A stretch of DNA of 64,000 nucleotides, from NCBI RefSeq assembly GCF_020089865.1, contig NZ_JAIRBM010000023.1, positions 1-64,000 on the forward strand, in the 5' to 3' direction. Both the position numbers and the translations under genes were made by a program. The notes beneath the pieces were generated by a model. The model did no database searches. It was not told where the DNA came from and was given only the letters and a program-made list of their open reading frames with translations. Source of the stretch: Microvirga puerhi. Its GTDB lineage: Bacteria > Pseudomonadota > Alphaproteobacteria > Rhizobiales > Beijerinckiaceae. Shown one piece after another: positions 16,291 through 24,791 of this stretch; within the stretch, counting starts at the first letter, position 1; every line of letters starts with the position of its first letter.

Positions 16291-16346
16291 GTCAACCACG
16301 TCTCCTGGTTGACTCAGGGGGACGCTAGCGTTGTCCCTGAGTCAAC
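16291..16346. repeat. Overlapping, mutually exclusive inverted repeats
   Basis: GTCAACCA (16291-16298) pairs with TGGTTGAC (16306-16313), and GTTGACTCAGGG (16308-16319) pairs with CCCTGAGTCAAC (16335-16346). The two hairpins share the 16308-16313 arm, so only one can form at a time. The second overlaps the stop of the winged-helix gene. There is no T-run, so it is not a plain terminator. Confidence 0.6.
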
Positions 16347-16707
16347 GGCGCTTACCAGGAGGTGTATCGAGAATATGGTTAAGAACGATGTCGTACAGTT
16401 CCGGCGTCTTAGCGAAGCTGAGTTCGTAAGCATAGCCTTTGCCGGAGGGAGTATTAATCGGTGTTTTCTCTAGAATACCAACGTCGAAAAGCGTTTTGCA
16501 ATAACGCGTTACGTTAGGATACCCAAGGCCTGAAAGCTCCGCTACGCTTTGCATTGTTGGAGTTTTGCCCTGATTTTTGAGGGCCGCAATTGTCGTTAGG
16601 ATGCCGATATACAACATCCTTTGACTGGGTATCTTATCGGAAAGCCGTTTCCGCACGATCTCAACCACATATATGTGTATCGCCGGCAATCCATATATCT
16701 GTTGCAT
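16342..16707 (-). CDS. Winged-helix transcriptional regulator next to virB
   Basis: 121 aa from the ATG at 16707. A MarR/IclR-like winged helix is visible: LYIGILTTIAALKNQGKTPT, then MQSVAELSGLGYPNVTRYCK with TLFDVGILEKTP and a wing. It is divergent from the TrbM-virB operon across about 120 bases. That gap contains two GCGAATCTC direct repeats (at 16755 and 16802) that could be its sites. It probably controls the conjugation operon. A TATAAT-like box on the minus strand lies 16-22 bases before its start codon. Confidence 0.75.
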   Translation of the reverse strand: MQQIYGLPAIHIYVVEIVRKRLSDKIPSQRMLYIGILTTIAALKNQGKTPTMQSVAELSGLGYPNVTRYCKTLFDVGILEKTPINTPSGKGYAYELSFAKTPELYDIVLNHILDTPPGKRR

Positions 16708-16830
16708 CGTTCTTGGTACTGCTATTATAACAATTCTTGTTGAACGTTGAGATCCGCGAATCTCCATCGGCTGGCAGCAGCTTAGCCGTGAGCAGGTCCA
16801 TGCGCGAATCTCACGAGTACAGGGGCTCGC

Positions 16831-17334
16831 ATGTCAACTCGTAATTGTATTGTTATATCCTTCTGCGTGTGGTTGCTAGCGCCAGGCGCAAAGGCGCAAG
16901 ATGGCGGCTACGGCTGCCAAGTGATCTTGTGCCTCTCTAATCCAGGCGGCGCGACCCAGTATGCGGAATGCGTACCGCCAATCACTAAGCTCTATCAGGA
17001 CCTAGCGCAGGGTAAACCATTCCCCGCCTGCACGGGCGCCGGTGTGGAGACATCCGCGCCAGTATCCGACCCGTACTTTTGCAAGGGCAGCCATGTTCTC
17101 GATTTCGACAATGGCTATCTATGCCGGAGTCAGGCCAGGACCGTGACGGTGGACTGTCCGAAGGAAGACACCGACACGCCCCGCCCTCCCCTCGGCGGTC
17201 CTGTAAAGGACATCGTGGACGGGCAGGAGGTTTGCAAGGACTTCGAGTTCTCGCAGGTCCAGGTCTACGAAAAGAAGTCCTATATCGATGTCCGGATCCC
17301 TTCGACCGGCAAGAGTACCCGCATTCGGTTCTGA
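16831..17334 (+). CDS. TrbM/KikA-like conjugal transfer protein
   Basis: 167 aa with a signal peptide ending near APGAKAQDG. The family signature is CQVILCLSNPGGATQYAEC, followed by PPITKLYQDLAQGKPFPAC; further cysteines (PYFCKGS, YLCRSQ, DCPKE) suggest disulfides in the periplasm. TrbM-like proteins accompany conjugative type IV systems; their exact role is unclear. First gene of the virB operon; the next gene starts three bases after its stop. Confidence 0.8.
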   Translation: MSTRNCIVISFCVWLLAPGAKAQDGGYGCQVILCLSNPGGATQYAECVPPITKLYQDLAQGKPFPACTGAGVETSAPVSDPYFCKGSHVLDFDNGYLCRSQARTVTVDCPKEDTDTPRPPLGGPVKDIVDGQEVCKDFEFSQVQVYEKKSYIDVRIPSTGKSTRIRF

Positions 17335-17337
17335 GCC

Positions 17338-18057
17338 GTGGATCCTTCGTTCCTGGCCCTGGCGGAGCAATGCGCTCCCCAGGTCCCGGCCGCTACGATC
17401 GCCGCGATCGTGCGAGTCGAAACGGACTTCAACCCTCTAGCAATTCGCCTGAACTCCACGGGAGGCCCCGGCCTGCCGCGTCAGCCGCTGTCTAAAGCAG
17501 AGGCCATCACACGCGCAAAACTGCTGCTGGCGGCTGGTCAAGATCTCGATCTTGGCCTCGCAGGGATCCCAGCAGACGAATTTGAGAAATCGGGCCTGTC
17601 AATCGAACAAGCCTTCGAGCCGTGCCAATCCCTCCGGATGGCGGCTCGCCTGATCGAACCTGTCTGGACCGCGGCCGCGAAGCAAGCCGGTCCGCAGGTA
17701 GCCGAACGGGAGGCGCTGGCGACCTATTACGGTCGCGGAGACGCCTCGGCCGGTCGGGAAGCCGGCTATGTCGAGCGCGTCTTAGAAGCCAAGGCGGACC
17801 TGGCTTCGCGCCTCCCGATGCTGTCCCTCCGAGTCAGTGAAAGAGCTTTGCCGCAACGAGAGCGGTTCAAAGGGGCGCCGGCTGAGCCTGCGCTTGCATC
17901 ATCCCCACCATCGGAATCCGAACCCGTCGAAATAAGGGAAACGGTCCGGGAAGAGGCACAGGAAAAACAGCCCTCCTGGGACGTGTTCGGATCCTCGGCC
18001 AAGAGAGGATCTTCCATGGTGGTTTTCAGTGTTCAACAAGGGAACCGAACCAAATGA
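17338..18057 (+). CDS. virB1: VirB1-like lytic transglycosylase
   Basis: 239 aa from a GTG. A transglycosylase fold begins at once: FLALAEQCAPQVPAATIAAI, then VRVETDFNPLAIRLN, where the Glu in VETDFNP is the catalytic residue. The C-terminal third is a Pro/Glu-rich tail. No signal peptide is visible, which is unusual for a cell-wall enzyme but frequent in annotated VirB1 of rhizobial plasmids. It opens peptidoglycan for the secretion channel. Its stop overlaps virB2. Confidence 0.85.
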   Translation: MDPSFLALAEQCAPQVPAATIAAIVRVETDFNPLAIRLNSTGGPGLPRQPLSKAEAITRAKLLLAAGQDLDLGLAGIPADEFEKSGLSIEQAFEPCQSLRMAARLIEPVWTAAAKQAGPQVAEREALATYYGRGDASAGREAGYVERVLEAKADLASRLPMLSLRVSERALPQRERFKGAPAEPALASSPPSESEPVEIRETVREEAQEKQPSWDVFGSSAKRGSSMVVFSVQQGNRTK

Positions 18058-18350
18058 ACAAGAAGTCTATTCTCGCCGGGGTGGTCATCGCGGCGACTCT
18101 TTCTGCGCTCATGGTCGAACCGGCCTTCGCGCAAGCCTCCGGTGGTGTCAACGTCGAAGGCGTTCTGCAGAACATTCTCGACATGCTGACCGGAACGGTT
18201 GCGAAGCTCATTGCAACGATCGCGCTCATCTTGATCGGCATTGGCTGGATGTTCATGGGCTTGGATTGGCGCAAAGCCGGTGTGTACGTTTTGGGAATTA
18301 TCGTCGTGTTCGGCGCCCCCCAAATCGTCAACATGTTCGTCGGCAGCTGA
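18054..18350 (+). CDS. virB2: VirB2/TrbC-type major pilin
   Basis: 98 aa: a long signal peptide ending AFAQAS, then two membrane helices (TVAKLIATIALILIGIGWMF and AGVYVLGIIVVFGAPQIV) with the short turn GLDWRK between. This is the standard VirB2 pro-pilin. It assembles the conjugative pilus. Confidence 0.9.
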   Translation: MNKKSILAGVVIAATLSALMVEPAFAQASGGVNVEGVLQNILDMLTGTVAKLIATIALILIGIGWMFMGLDWRKAGVYVLGIIVVFGAPQIVNMFVGS

Positions 18351-18359
18351 GGCTCCATC

Positions 18360-18692
18360 GTGGACGATAGGCTGCCCGCAGATCCATTGTTCGTCGCCTG
18401 CACCCGGCCGGCGATGATTGGCGGCGTCACGATCGAGGGCGTCGGGGTCAACCTCCTGTTTTCGAGCATCCTATTCATCCTGGCCGGCAACATCTTCTAT
18501 TTCGGTGTTGCCGGCGTGATCCATCTGATCTTTCGAGCACTCTGCAAGCACGATCCAAACATCTTTCGCGTCTTGAACGCATGGCGTGACACGAAACTGC
18601 GGTGCCGGAACCGTAACTATTGGAGCGGTTCGTCTGTTTCGCCGCTCAAGGTCCATCGACGCTATACGGTGAAGGATTTCAATCTTGAGTAA
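18360..18692 (+). CDS. virB3: VirB3 inner-membrane protein
   Basis: 110 aa from a GTG. The N-terminus DPLFVACTRPAMIGGVTIEG is the VirB3 signature, followed by a hydrophobic segment LLFSSILFILAGNIFYFGV and a cytoplasmic tail. It anchors VirB4 and VirB2. Its stop overlaps the virB4 TTG start. Confidence 0.9.
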   Translation: MDDRLPADPLFVACTRPAMIGGVTIEGVGVNLLFSSILFILAGNIFYFGVAGVIHLIFRALCKHDPNIFRVLNAWRDTKLRCRNRNYWSGSSVSPLKVHRRYTVKDFNLE

Positions 18693-21048
18693 CGCGGCAC
18701 TGCGCAAGGCTGAGGCGGAGCCCGATCGCTTCATTCCATACACGCGCCATGTGAATGAGACGATGATCGCGCTTCGAGCTGGCGAGCTTATGGCAGTCAT
18801 GAAGCTCGATGGTGTCTCGTATGAGACGGCCGATCTGGAACAGATCGATCGGCTTCATTTCCAGCTCAATAGCCTTTGGCGTAGTGTGTGCGACGAGCGC
18901 TTGTCGGTCTGGACGCACATCGTTCGCCGCCGAGAGGACGTTTACCCGACGGGCGAATATTCATCGGACTTTGCGCGCAAGCTAAATGCAAAGTATCGGA
19001 CACGGCTTGTCGGGGAAGAGCTATTCCGCAACGACCTCTATCTGAGCATCGTCTGGAGAGACCGCGGCGACGCCGCCACCAAGGCCAGCGGCGGCCTTAG
19101 CAAGCTCCTCGGCGTCAAGAAATCCGGCGATGAGCTGTATGCGGAAAAGGTGAAGGATCTCGACAAGATCATCGTCGGGGTGAAGGAAGCTCTGGCAGAA
19201 TATGGGCCTCGGATCCTGAGTCTCGTGGTGCGCAACGACATGGTGTTCTCGGAACCCATGGAGTTCCTTCACCGGATCATCAGCGGCGAGCATCAGGATA
19301 TGCCGCTCGTCCAAGGGGTGCTGGCGACGGCGCTTTACACGAACCGGGTCATCGTCGGCCGGGAAACCATCGAGATTAGAGGACCGGCTGAAACGAAGCT
19401 CGCCGGCATGTTGGCCATCAAAGAATATCCGGCATCGACCCGCCCCGGCATGCTCAATAATCTCTTGAAGCTGCCATTTGAATTTACGCTGACGCAGAGC
19501 TTCAGTTTCATGGCGCAGGCGACGGCGCTCGGTGTGATCTCGCGCAAGGCAAACCAGATGGTGAGCGCGGGCGATAAGGCGGTCAGTCAGCTCGTGCAGC
19601 TGAACGAGGCGAACGATCAACTGGTTTCTAACGAGATGGTCATGGGCGAACATCACCTTGTGATGCTCGTCAGCGGAGAGAGTCCAAAGGCCCTGCTTGA
19701 TAATATTTCCATGGCGCGGGCGCGGTTGTCGGCGGGTGGAGCCATTACGGCCCGTGAGGATCTTGCGCTTGAGGCTGCCTATTGGTCACAGTTGCCGGGG
19801 AACTACAGCCACAGGGCAAGGTCCGGGGCGATCACGTCGCGGAACTTTGCGGCTTTCTCCCCCTTCCACGGATATCTGCAGGGCGAAGCCGATGGGAACC
19901 ATTGGGGACCGGCCGTAAGCCTCTTAAAGACGACAGCCGGAAGTCCATTCTTCTTCAATTTTCATGTCGGGGATTTGGGAAATACCCTCGTGATCGGGCC
20001 ATCCGGCTCGGGCAAGACCGTCACGTTGAACTTTCTGACGGCGCAGGCGGAGAAGTTCGGGGAGCGCCTGGTCTTCTTCGATAAGGACCGGGGCGCGGAA
20101 CTCTACATTAGGGCGGCGGGAGGGACTTATCTTCCCCTGAAAAACGGCAAGCCGACGGGATGCGCACCATTCAAGGCGCTGGAACTGACGCCTGATAACA
20201 TCGTCTTTCTGTCGCAGTTCGTCCGGAAGCTGGCGCATGTCGAGGGGCGCCCTCTAAGGACACAAGATCTATTGGAAATCGACAGGGCCATTAAATCCCT
20301 CAAAGCCCTGCCTCGGGAGCAACGTTCTATCCGATCCCTTTGTGCTCATCTTGATCCGACCGATGAAGATGGGCTGTTCGCCAGGCTTGAGCGATGGAAA
20401 CGGGGCGGCGATCTCGGGTGGGTGTTCGACGGCGAAGAGGACAGCCTCAGTCTCGACGCTCAGAAAATGGGTTTCGATGTAACGGATTTCCTGGACAATC
20501 CAGAAATCCGAACGCCGCTGATGATGTATCTCTTTCATCGCATCGAGGCTCTGATCACGGGACAGAGGATCACAATCGTCATCGATGAGTTCTGGAAGAT
20601 CCTCGGTGACGCCTATTTCGTTGATCTGGTTCAGAACAAGCTCAAGACGATCCGTAAGCAGAACGGCTTCCTCGTCTTCGCGACCCAAAGCCCGCAAGAT
20701 GCACTGAAGTCGGATATTTCTCACACGATCATCGAGCAATGTCCGACGAAGATCTTTTTCCCGAATCCGGAAGGGAAGCTTGAGGACTACACGGTTGGAT
20801 ACAGCCTATCCAATCGGGAATTCGCGTTGGTGAAGCGCGAAATGTCCAGCTCCCTCCGTCAATTCCTGGTCAAGCAATACCGGAACTCGGTCGTCGTATC
20901 CCTGAACTTGAAGGGCTTCGATGACGAGATCGCGATTCTCTCAGGCAGAGAGGAAACCGTGAGGCTGGTCGAGGAGATCATCGCCGAAACGGGTCCGGAT
21001 CCGGATGCCTGGATTCCCGTCTTCCACCAAAGAAGAAAGGCCTCTTAA
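18685..21048 (+). CDS. virB4: VirB4 ATPase of the type IV secretion system
   Basis: 787 aa, normal for VirB4, from a TTG overlapping the virB3 stop. The N-terminal CagE/VirB4 domain spans about residues 1-420. The ATPase domain has Walker A IGPSGSGKTVTLNFL near residue 440 and Walker B ITIVIDEFWKILGD near 635, followed by FLVFATQSPQDALKS. It energises pilus assembly and substrate transfer at the inner membrane. Confidence 0.95.
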   Translation: MSNAALRKAEAEPDRFIPYTRHVNETMIALRAGELMAVMKLDGVSYETADLEQIDRLHFQLNSLWRSVCDERLSVWTHIVRRREDVYPTGEYSSDFARKLNAKYRTRLVGEELFRNDLYLSIVWRDRGDAATKASGGLSKLLGVKKSGDELYAEKVKDLDKIIVGVKEALAEYGPRILSLVVRNDMVFSEPMEFLHRIISGEHQDMPLVQGVLATALYTNRVIVGRETIEIRGPAETKLAGMLAIKEYPASTRPGMLNNLLKLPFEFTLTQSFSFMAQATALGVISRKANQMVSAGDKAVSQLVQLNEANDQLVSNEMVMGEHHLVMLVSGESPKALLDNISMARARLSAGGAITAREDLALEAAYWSQLPGNYSHRARSGAITSRNFAAFSPFHGYLQGEADGNHWGPAVSLLKTTAGSPFFFNFHVGDLGNTLVIGPSGSGKTVTLNFLTAQAEKFGERLVFFDKDRGAELYIRAAGGTYLPLKNGKPTGCAPFKALELTPDNIVFLSQFVRKLAHVEGRPLRTQDLLEIDRAIKSLKALPREQRSIRSLCAHLDPTDEDGLFARLERWKRGGDLGWVFDGEEDSLSLDAQKMGFDVTDFLDNPEIRTPLMMYLFHRIEALITGQRITIVIDEFWKILGDAYFVDLVQNKLKTIRKQNGFLVFATQSPQDALKSDISHTIIEQCPTKIFFPNPEGKLEDYTVGYSLSNREFALVKREMSSSLRQFLVKQYRNSVVVSLNLKGFDDEIAILSGREETVRLVEEIIAETGPDPDAWIPVFHQRRKAS

Positions 21049-21049
21049 G

Positions 21050-21772
21050 ATGCATAGATCAACACGAGTCATGATCGCATCGTCGGCTCTCATTGCCTGG
21101 TTGGCATTCCAGCCCGCAGCGGTGGATGCGCAAGGCATCCCTGTCTTTGATGCCTCCGCGATCTCCAACCAACTGCAGCAACTTCAGTCGATGGCACAAC
21201 AGCTCGATAAGCTGCAGGAGCAGTTGCAGCAGGCCGAAAAGCTCTATGGGTCGTTCAATAAGCTGACGGATATATCGTCCCTGGGTTCTATCCTGAACGA
21301 CCCGCAGATACGCCAAGCTCTTCCGAAGGAGTTTTCTCAAGTCGAGGACCTTCTTAAAGGCAATGGAGACGGGATTTTTGGGAATCTGACGAGCCACTTT
21401 CAGAGTGCGAACCGCTCTTACGAGTCGCCTGCTGATACTTTCTATGCGCAGGAACTGGCCCGTAACAACAAGCAGATCGCCGGCACACAGAGCCTCGGCC
21501 AAGCCATGTATGATGCAGCCTCCAAGCGCATGGAGGGCTTGGAAACGCTGAAGCAGCGGCTAGGGACTGCCAGCGATGCGAAGGAATCTATGGATTTGCA
21601 AACGCGCTTCAGCTCGGAGATGGCGTTTCTGCAAACCGACATCCTGCGCATGTCGGCCCTCAAGATGGTCCAGGACGCACAGGCCGAAGTGATGAAACAG
21701 CGGCAAGCGGAGCAAGCTCAGAAAATTACGGACGGGTTCGCAAATGGCGGATCCTCCTCTGCGACACAGTAG
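21050..21772 (+). CDS. virB5: VirB5 minor pilin
   Basis: 240 aa from the ATG at 21050, one base after the virB4 stop. The signal peptide ends near AAVDAQG, followed by IPVFDASAISNQLQQLQSM and long Gln-rich helices, as in VirB5/TrbJ. It is the pilus tip or adhesin subunit. Confidence 0.88.
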   Translation: MHRSTRVMIASSALIAWLAFQPAAVDAQGIPVFDASAISNQLQQLQSMAQQLDKLQEQLQQAEKLYGSFNKLTDISSLGSILNDPQIRQALPKEFSQVEDLLKGNGDGIFGNLTSHFQSANRSYESPADTFYAQELARNNKQIAGTQSLGQAMYDAASKRMEGLETLKQRLGTASDAKESMDLQTRFSSEMAFLQTDILRMSALKMVQDAQAEVMKQRQAEQAQKITDGFANGGSSSATQ

Positions 21773-21784
21773 GAGGCCCGGCCG

Positions 21785-22741
21785 GTGACCTATCCCGTAT
21801 TTCAATGGTTTGACGACAAGCTCGAAGCCCCAATGCAGGATTTCATGACGCAAGGGGTCGAGAGCTTAGCTGATTATGTAAACGCTCCGCTCAAGGTCGC
21901 GGCAATTCTCTACGTGACTGTTTACGGTTTCATGATCCTCAGGGGCGCTACGCAAGGATCCGTCCTGGAATTCGCGTTTCATTGCATCAAGCTCGCGATC
22001 GTGATCACACTCGCAACCAATGTAAGCACCTACAATACCTATGTGACGCATTTGTTCTTCGACTCTCTGCCTAAGGAGATTGGAAACGCGCTCGCCTCTG
22101 GCAAACAACTGCAGACCAATACGTTTGACCTTATGCTCGACAGAGGGTTCCAGGCTGCCAGGAAGATATGGGCTGAGGCCGGAATCACGAATCCGGGTCC
22201 AATGTTCGTCGCCACATTGGTAATGGGCGTTTCCGTTGTCGGGACCGGCATAGCATATTTCGTCTCCCTTTATGCAAAGCTGGCCTTGGCATTCGTTCTC
22301 GCGATCGGGCCGGTGTTCATCGCTCTTGCTCTGTTTCAACAGACGAGGAACTTTACTCAAGGCTGGCTGGGGCAGGTCGCCAACTTCGTTGTTCTTCAGG
22401 TCCTCGTCGTAGCAGTTCTCTTGCTCGTCGTGACAATTGTGGAAGATTTCACAAAGACATCGACGAGTACGGAAGTCATCGAAACGGCTTTGATCTACTG
22501 CGTCGTCTATTGTCTCACGGCTGTGATCGCCTGGCAGCTTCCTGGGATCGCGAGCGCCCTCGCTGCCGGCGGCGCGAGTCTGAGTATGGCGGCCGCTGCA
22601 GTAGGAGTCGGAGCGAGTTTAGCTGCCGCCGGGAAAGCGGCTCAATTGACTGGGCGAGGTGCGGCCGCCTTGGGCAACGCCACACAGTCAGCCTCAAATC
22701 GCATTGTGCAGCGCGGCCTGTACGGCCGCGATGGGCGCTAG
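21785..22741 (+). CDS. virB6: VirB6/TrbL polytopic channel protein
   Basis: 318 aa from a GTG with GGAGG upstream. At least five hydrophobic segments are seen, with the conserved YAKLALAFVLAIGPVFIAL and NFTQGWLGQVANFVVLQVLV blocks of VirB6. An Ala/Gly-rich C-terminus ends near the next gene. It forms the inner-membrane channel. Confidence 0.9.
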   Translation: MTYPVFQWFDDKLEAPMQDFMTQGVESLADYVNAPLKVAAILYVTVYGFMILRGATQGSVLEFAFHCIKLAIVITLATNVSTYNTYVTHLFFDSLPKEIGNALASGKQLQTNTFDLMLDRGFQAARKIWAEAGITNPGPMFVATLVMGVSVVGTGIAYFVSLYAKLALAFVLAIGPVFIALALFQQTRNFTQGWLGQVANFVVLQVLVVAVLLLVVTIVEDFTKTSTSTEVIETALIYCVVYCLTAVIAWQLPGIASALAAGGASLSMAAAAVGVGASLAAAGKAAQLTGRGAAALGNATQSASNRIVQRGLYGRDGR

Positions 22742-22753
22742 GATAGGCGGTCC

Positions 22754-23218
22754 ATGATGATCAAGGCATTGTCTAGGGTCGGCTATAGCCTGATACTTTC
22801 CTTCTCCGTGGCGGGTTGTGGATCTGTGATCCCCAAATCGCCGCCCTCTTGCGATGGCTATGCACGACGTCCCCTCAATCGGTCGCTTTGGGATTGGGAA
22901 GGGCGGCAACCCGCTCCAGAGCCTCAGCCGGGAACTCTCGCAAAGCCTCTCGTCCGGAAGGCTAGCCAGGAGCCATTGGCTGTTCCCGAAAAGGCCCTTG
23001 CATCAGCGGCGAAGCCTGTAGAGCCGTCCCCTCCCCTTGGAGGACTTGAGCAAGCTCTCCCTGCGGTGGAGTCGACGGCTCCAGCCCGTCCGGCTCTGCT
23101 GCAGACCATTCCGGGCGGAGTCGCACCCTCTACAGAGACCAGTGGCTTTGTGAAACGGTCGGCCGCGCCGTCCCGCATCAACATTGCAGCGTCCTACCGG
23201 ACCTGCTCGGCGACTTGA
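22754..23218 (+). CDS. VirB7-position lipoprotein
   Basis: 154 aa. A lipobox is clear (LSFSVAGCGS, Cys near residue 22). The mature start contains SPPSCDGYARRPLNRSLWDW, a block I associate with rhizobial type IV cluster lipoproteins, then a Pro/Ala-rich tail. It is longer than the classical VirB7 (about 55 aa). Its place between virB6 and virB8 supports the VirB7 role of stabilising VirB9 at the outer membrane. Confidence 0.75.
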   Translation: MMIKALSRVGYSLILSFSVAGCGSVIPKSPPSCDGYARRPLNRSLWDWEGRQPAPEPQPGTLAKPLVRKASQEPLAVPEKALASAAKPVEPSPPLGGLEQALPAVESTAPARPALLQTIPGGVAPSTETSGFVKRSAAPSRINIAASYRTCSAT

Positions 23219-23229
23219 GAGACGTCACC

Positions 23230-23940
23230 ATGAACATGTTTGTGAAGGATCAAACGGCCGCTCCGATCGTAAAAGGTTCCGAACTTGAGGCCTATTTCCG
23301 GAAGGCCCGCTCGTTCGAACTCGATCGGCTCATCGCAGCGCAGCGATCCGTCAAAGTTGCATGGATCACGGCGGGCTTTGCCTGTGTGATTGCTTTCGTG
23401 GCGGTCTTGGCCGTCTGCATCATGACACCGCTTAAAACGGTCGTTCCCTTGGTCTTCCGGGTCGAGAACTCGACCGGGATCGTGGAGAACATCACGTCGG
23501 TTGTCGATGGAAAATGGACGGGGGACGAGGCGGTAACCAAGGCCTCGGCCGCCCGCTACGTCCGCAGCCGCGAGGGCTATGCTCTCAATGAGGCGGAAGA
23601 AAACTTCCGCGTCGTCTCGGCCTTTTCGGCTCCAGAGGAACAGGATCGGTTCGCCAGCTTCTACAGTGGACGCAATCCGGAGAGCCCGCAGAACGTCTAT
23701 GGACGAACCGGGATCTCCCGCGTGACGATCAAATCAGTCTCGATCCCGAACAAAAGCCTCGTACAGGTTCGATTCCTTAAAGAGGTCAGGATCGGTGACG
23801 ATCGCAAGGTGTCACATTGGATTGCAACCCTCTCATTCGGCAATGCGGACCGGAAGAAGATGAAAGAGCAAACGCTCCTCATCAACCCGACCGGCTTCGT
23901 CGTGACGGATTACCGGGTCGATCCGGAGGCGGTTCAATGA
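23230..23940 (+). CDS. virB8: VirB8 assembly factor
   Basis: 236 aa from the ATG at 23230. A short cytoplasmic N-terminus is followed by one membrane helix (ITAGFACVIAFVAVLAVCIM) and an NTF2-like periplasmic domain with PLKTVVPLVFRVENSTGIVE and YVRSREGYALNEAEENFRVV. It ends in an ATGA overlap with virB9. Confidence 0.93.
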   Translation: MNMFVKDQTAAPIVKGSELEAYFRKARSFELDRLIAAQRSVKVAWITAGFACVIAFVAVLAVCIMTPLKTVVPLVFRVENSTGIVENITSVVDGKWTGDEAVTKASAARYVRSREGYALNEAEENFRVVSAFSAPEEQDRFASFYSGRNPESPQNVYGRTGISRVTIKSVSIPNKSLVQVRFLKEVRIGDDRKVSHWIATLSFGNADRKKMKEQTLLINPTGFVVTDYRVDPEAVQ

Positions 23941-24782
23941 AGCGCCTCGCTCTGGCTCTCTGCCTGGTTGCCGCCTCTGGCGGCGCTGACGCACTGCAGA
24001 CGCCCAACGGCGGATCCCGTGACGATCGGGTCCGCACGGTCTTTTATGACCCTGCAAATGTCGTGAAGATTATCGGGGTAAGCCGTGCCGCGACGCAAAT
24101 TCAATTCGCCGAGGATGAGGAGGTCGCCTTCGCAGCCGTTGGCGATAGCGTCGCATGGGAGGTTGTGAATGCTGGCTCGATGCTTTTCATCAAGCCGCGT
24201 GAGAGTCATCCTCCCACCAATATGCAAGTCGTCACCACTCGCAGAGACGGCAGCAAGCGCAGCTACATTTTCGAGCTGATGTCGCGAGATGGCGGGATCA
24301 GCAACGGCTCTGAAAGCTACTTTCTTGTGAAGTTCCAGTACCCGGACGATGAGGCGGCCCGCGCCCGTGCGGAGGCCGCGGCGAGGCAGGCCGCAGCCGA
24401 GGCCCGCGAGGCTGACAACGCCCTGCTGCTGCATCAGTCCTACGGCCCGAGGAACTTCAGCTATTCGGCTCAAGGCTCGGCTCCGTTCGAACCGGTGTCT
24501 GTCTATGACGACGGAAAGACGACGGCATTTACCTTCCCCGGCAACATCGACCTGCCCGCGATCTATATGGAAAACTCGGACGGATCGGAATCTCTCGTTC
24601 CGAAGGATACGAGGGGAGACCTGGTGGTGGTGCACGCCATCAGTCGCAAGTTCATCCTGCGCCGTGGGGAACAGGCGATGTGCGTGTTCAATGAGGCGTA
24701 CGACCCGGCCGGCATCAATCCAGGCACGGGCACAACCTCTCCAAGCGTTCAACGCACGATCAAGCTCCAGGCTACGCGATAG
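23937..24782 (+). CDS. virB9: VirB9/CagX outer-membrane core protein
   Basis: 281 aa. The signal peptide ends near GGADALQ. The N-terminal domain has RVRTVFYDPANVVKIIG and IQFAEDEEVAFAAVGDS; an Ala/Glu coiled linker (residues 135-165) leads to the C-terminal domain with GNIDLPAIYMENSDGSESLV. It forms the outer-membrane ring with VirB7 and VirB10. Confidence 0.93.
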   Translation: MKRLALALCLVAASGGADALQTPNGGSRDDRVRTVFYDPANVVKIIGVSRAATQIQFAEDEEVAFAAVGDSVAWEVVNAGSMLFIKPRESHPPTNMQVVTTRRDGSKRSYIFELMSRDGGISNGSESYFLVKFQYPDDEAARARAEAAARQAAAEAREADNALLLHQSYGPRNFSYSAQGSAPFEPVSVYDDGKTTAFTFPGNIDLPAIYMENSDGSESLVPKDTRGDLVVVHAISRKFILRRGEQAMCVFNEAYDPAGINPGTGTTSPSVQRTIKLQATR

Positions 24783-24791
24783 GGGGCCGGC

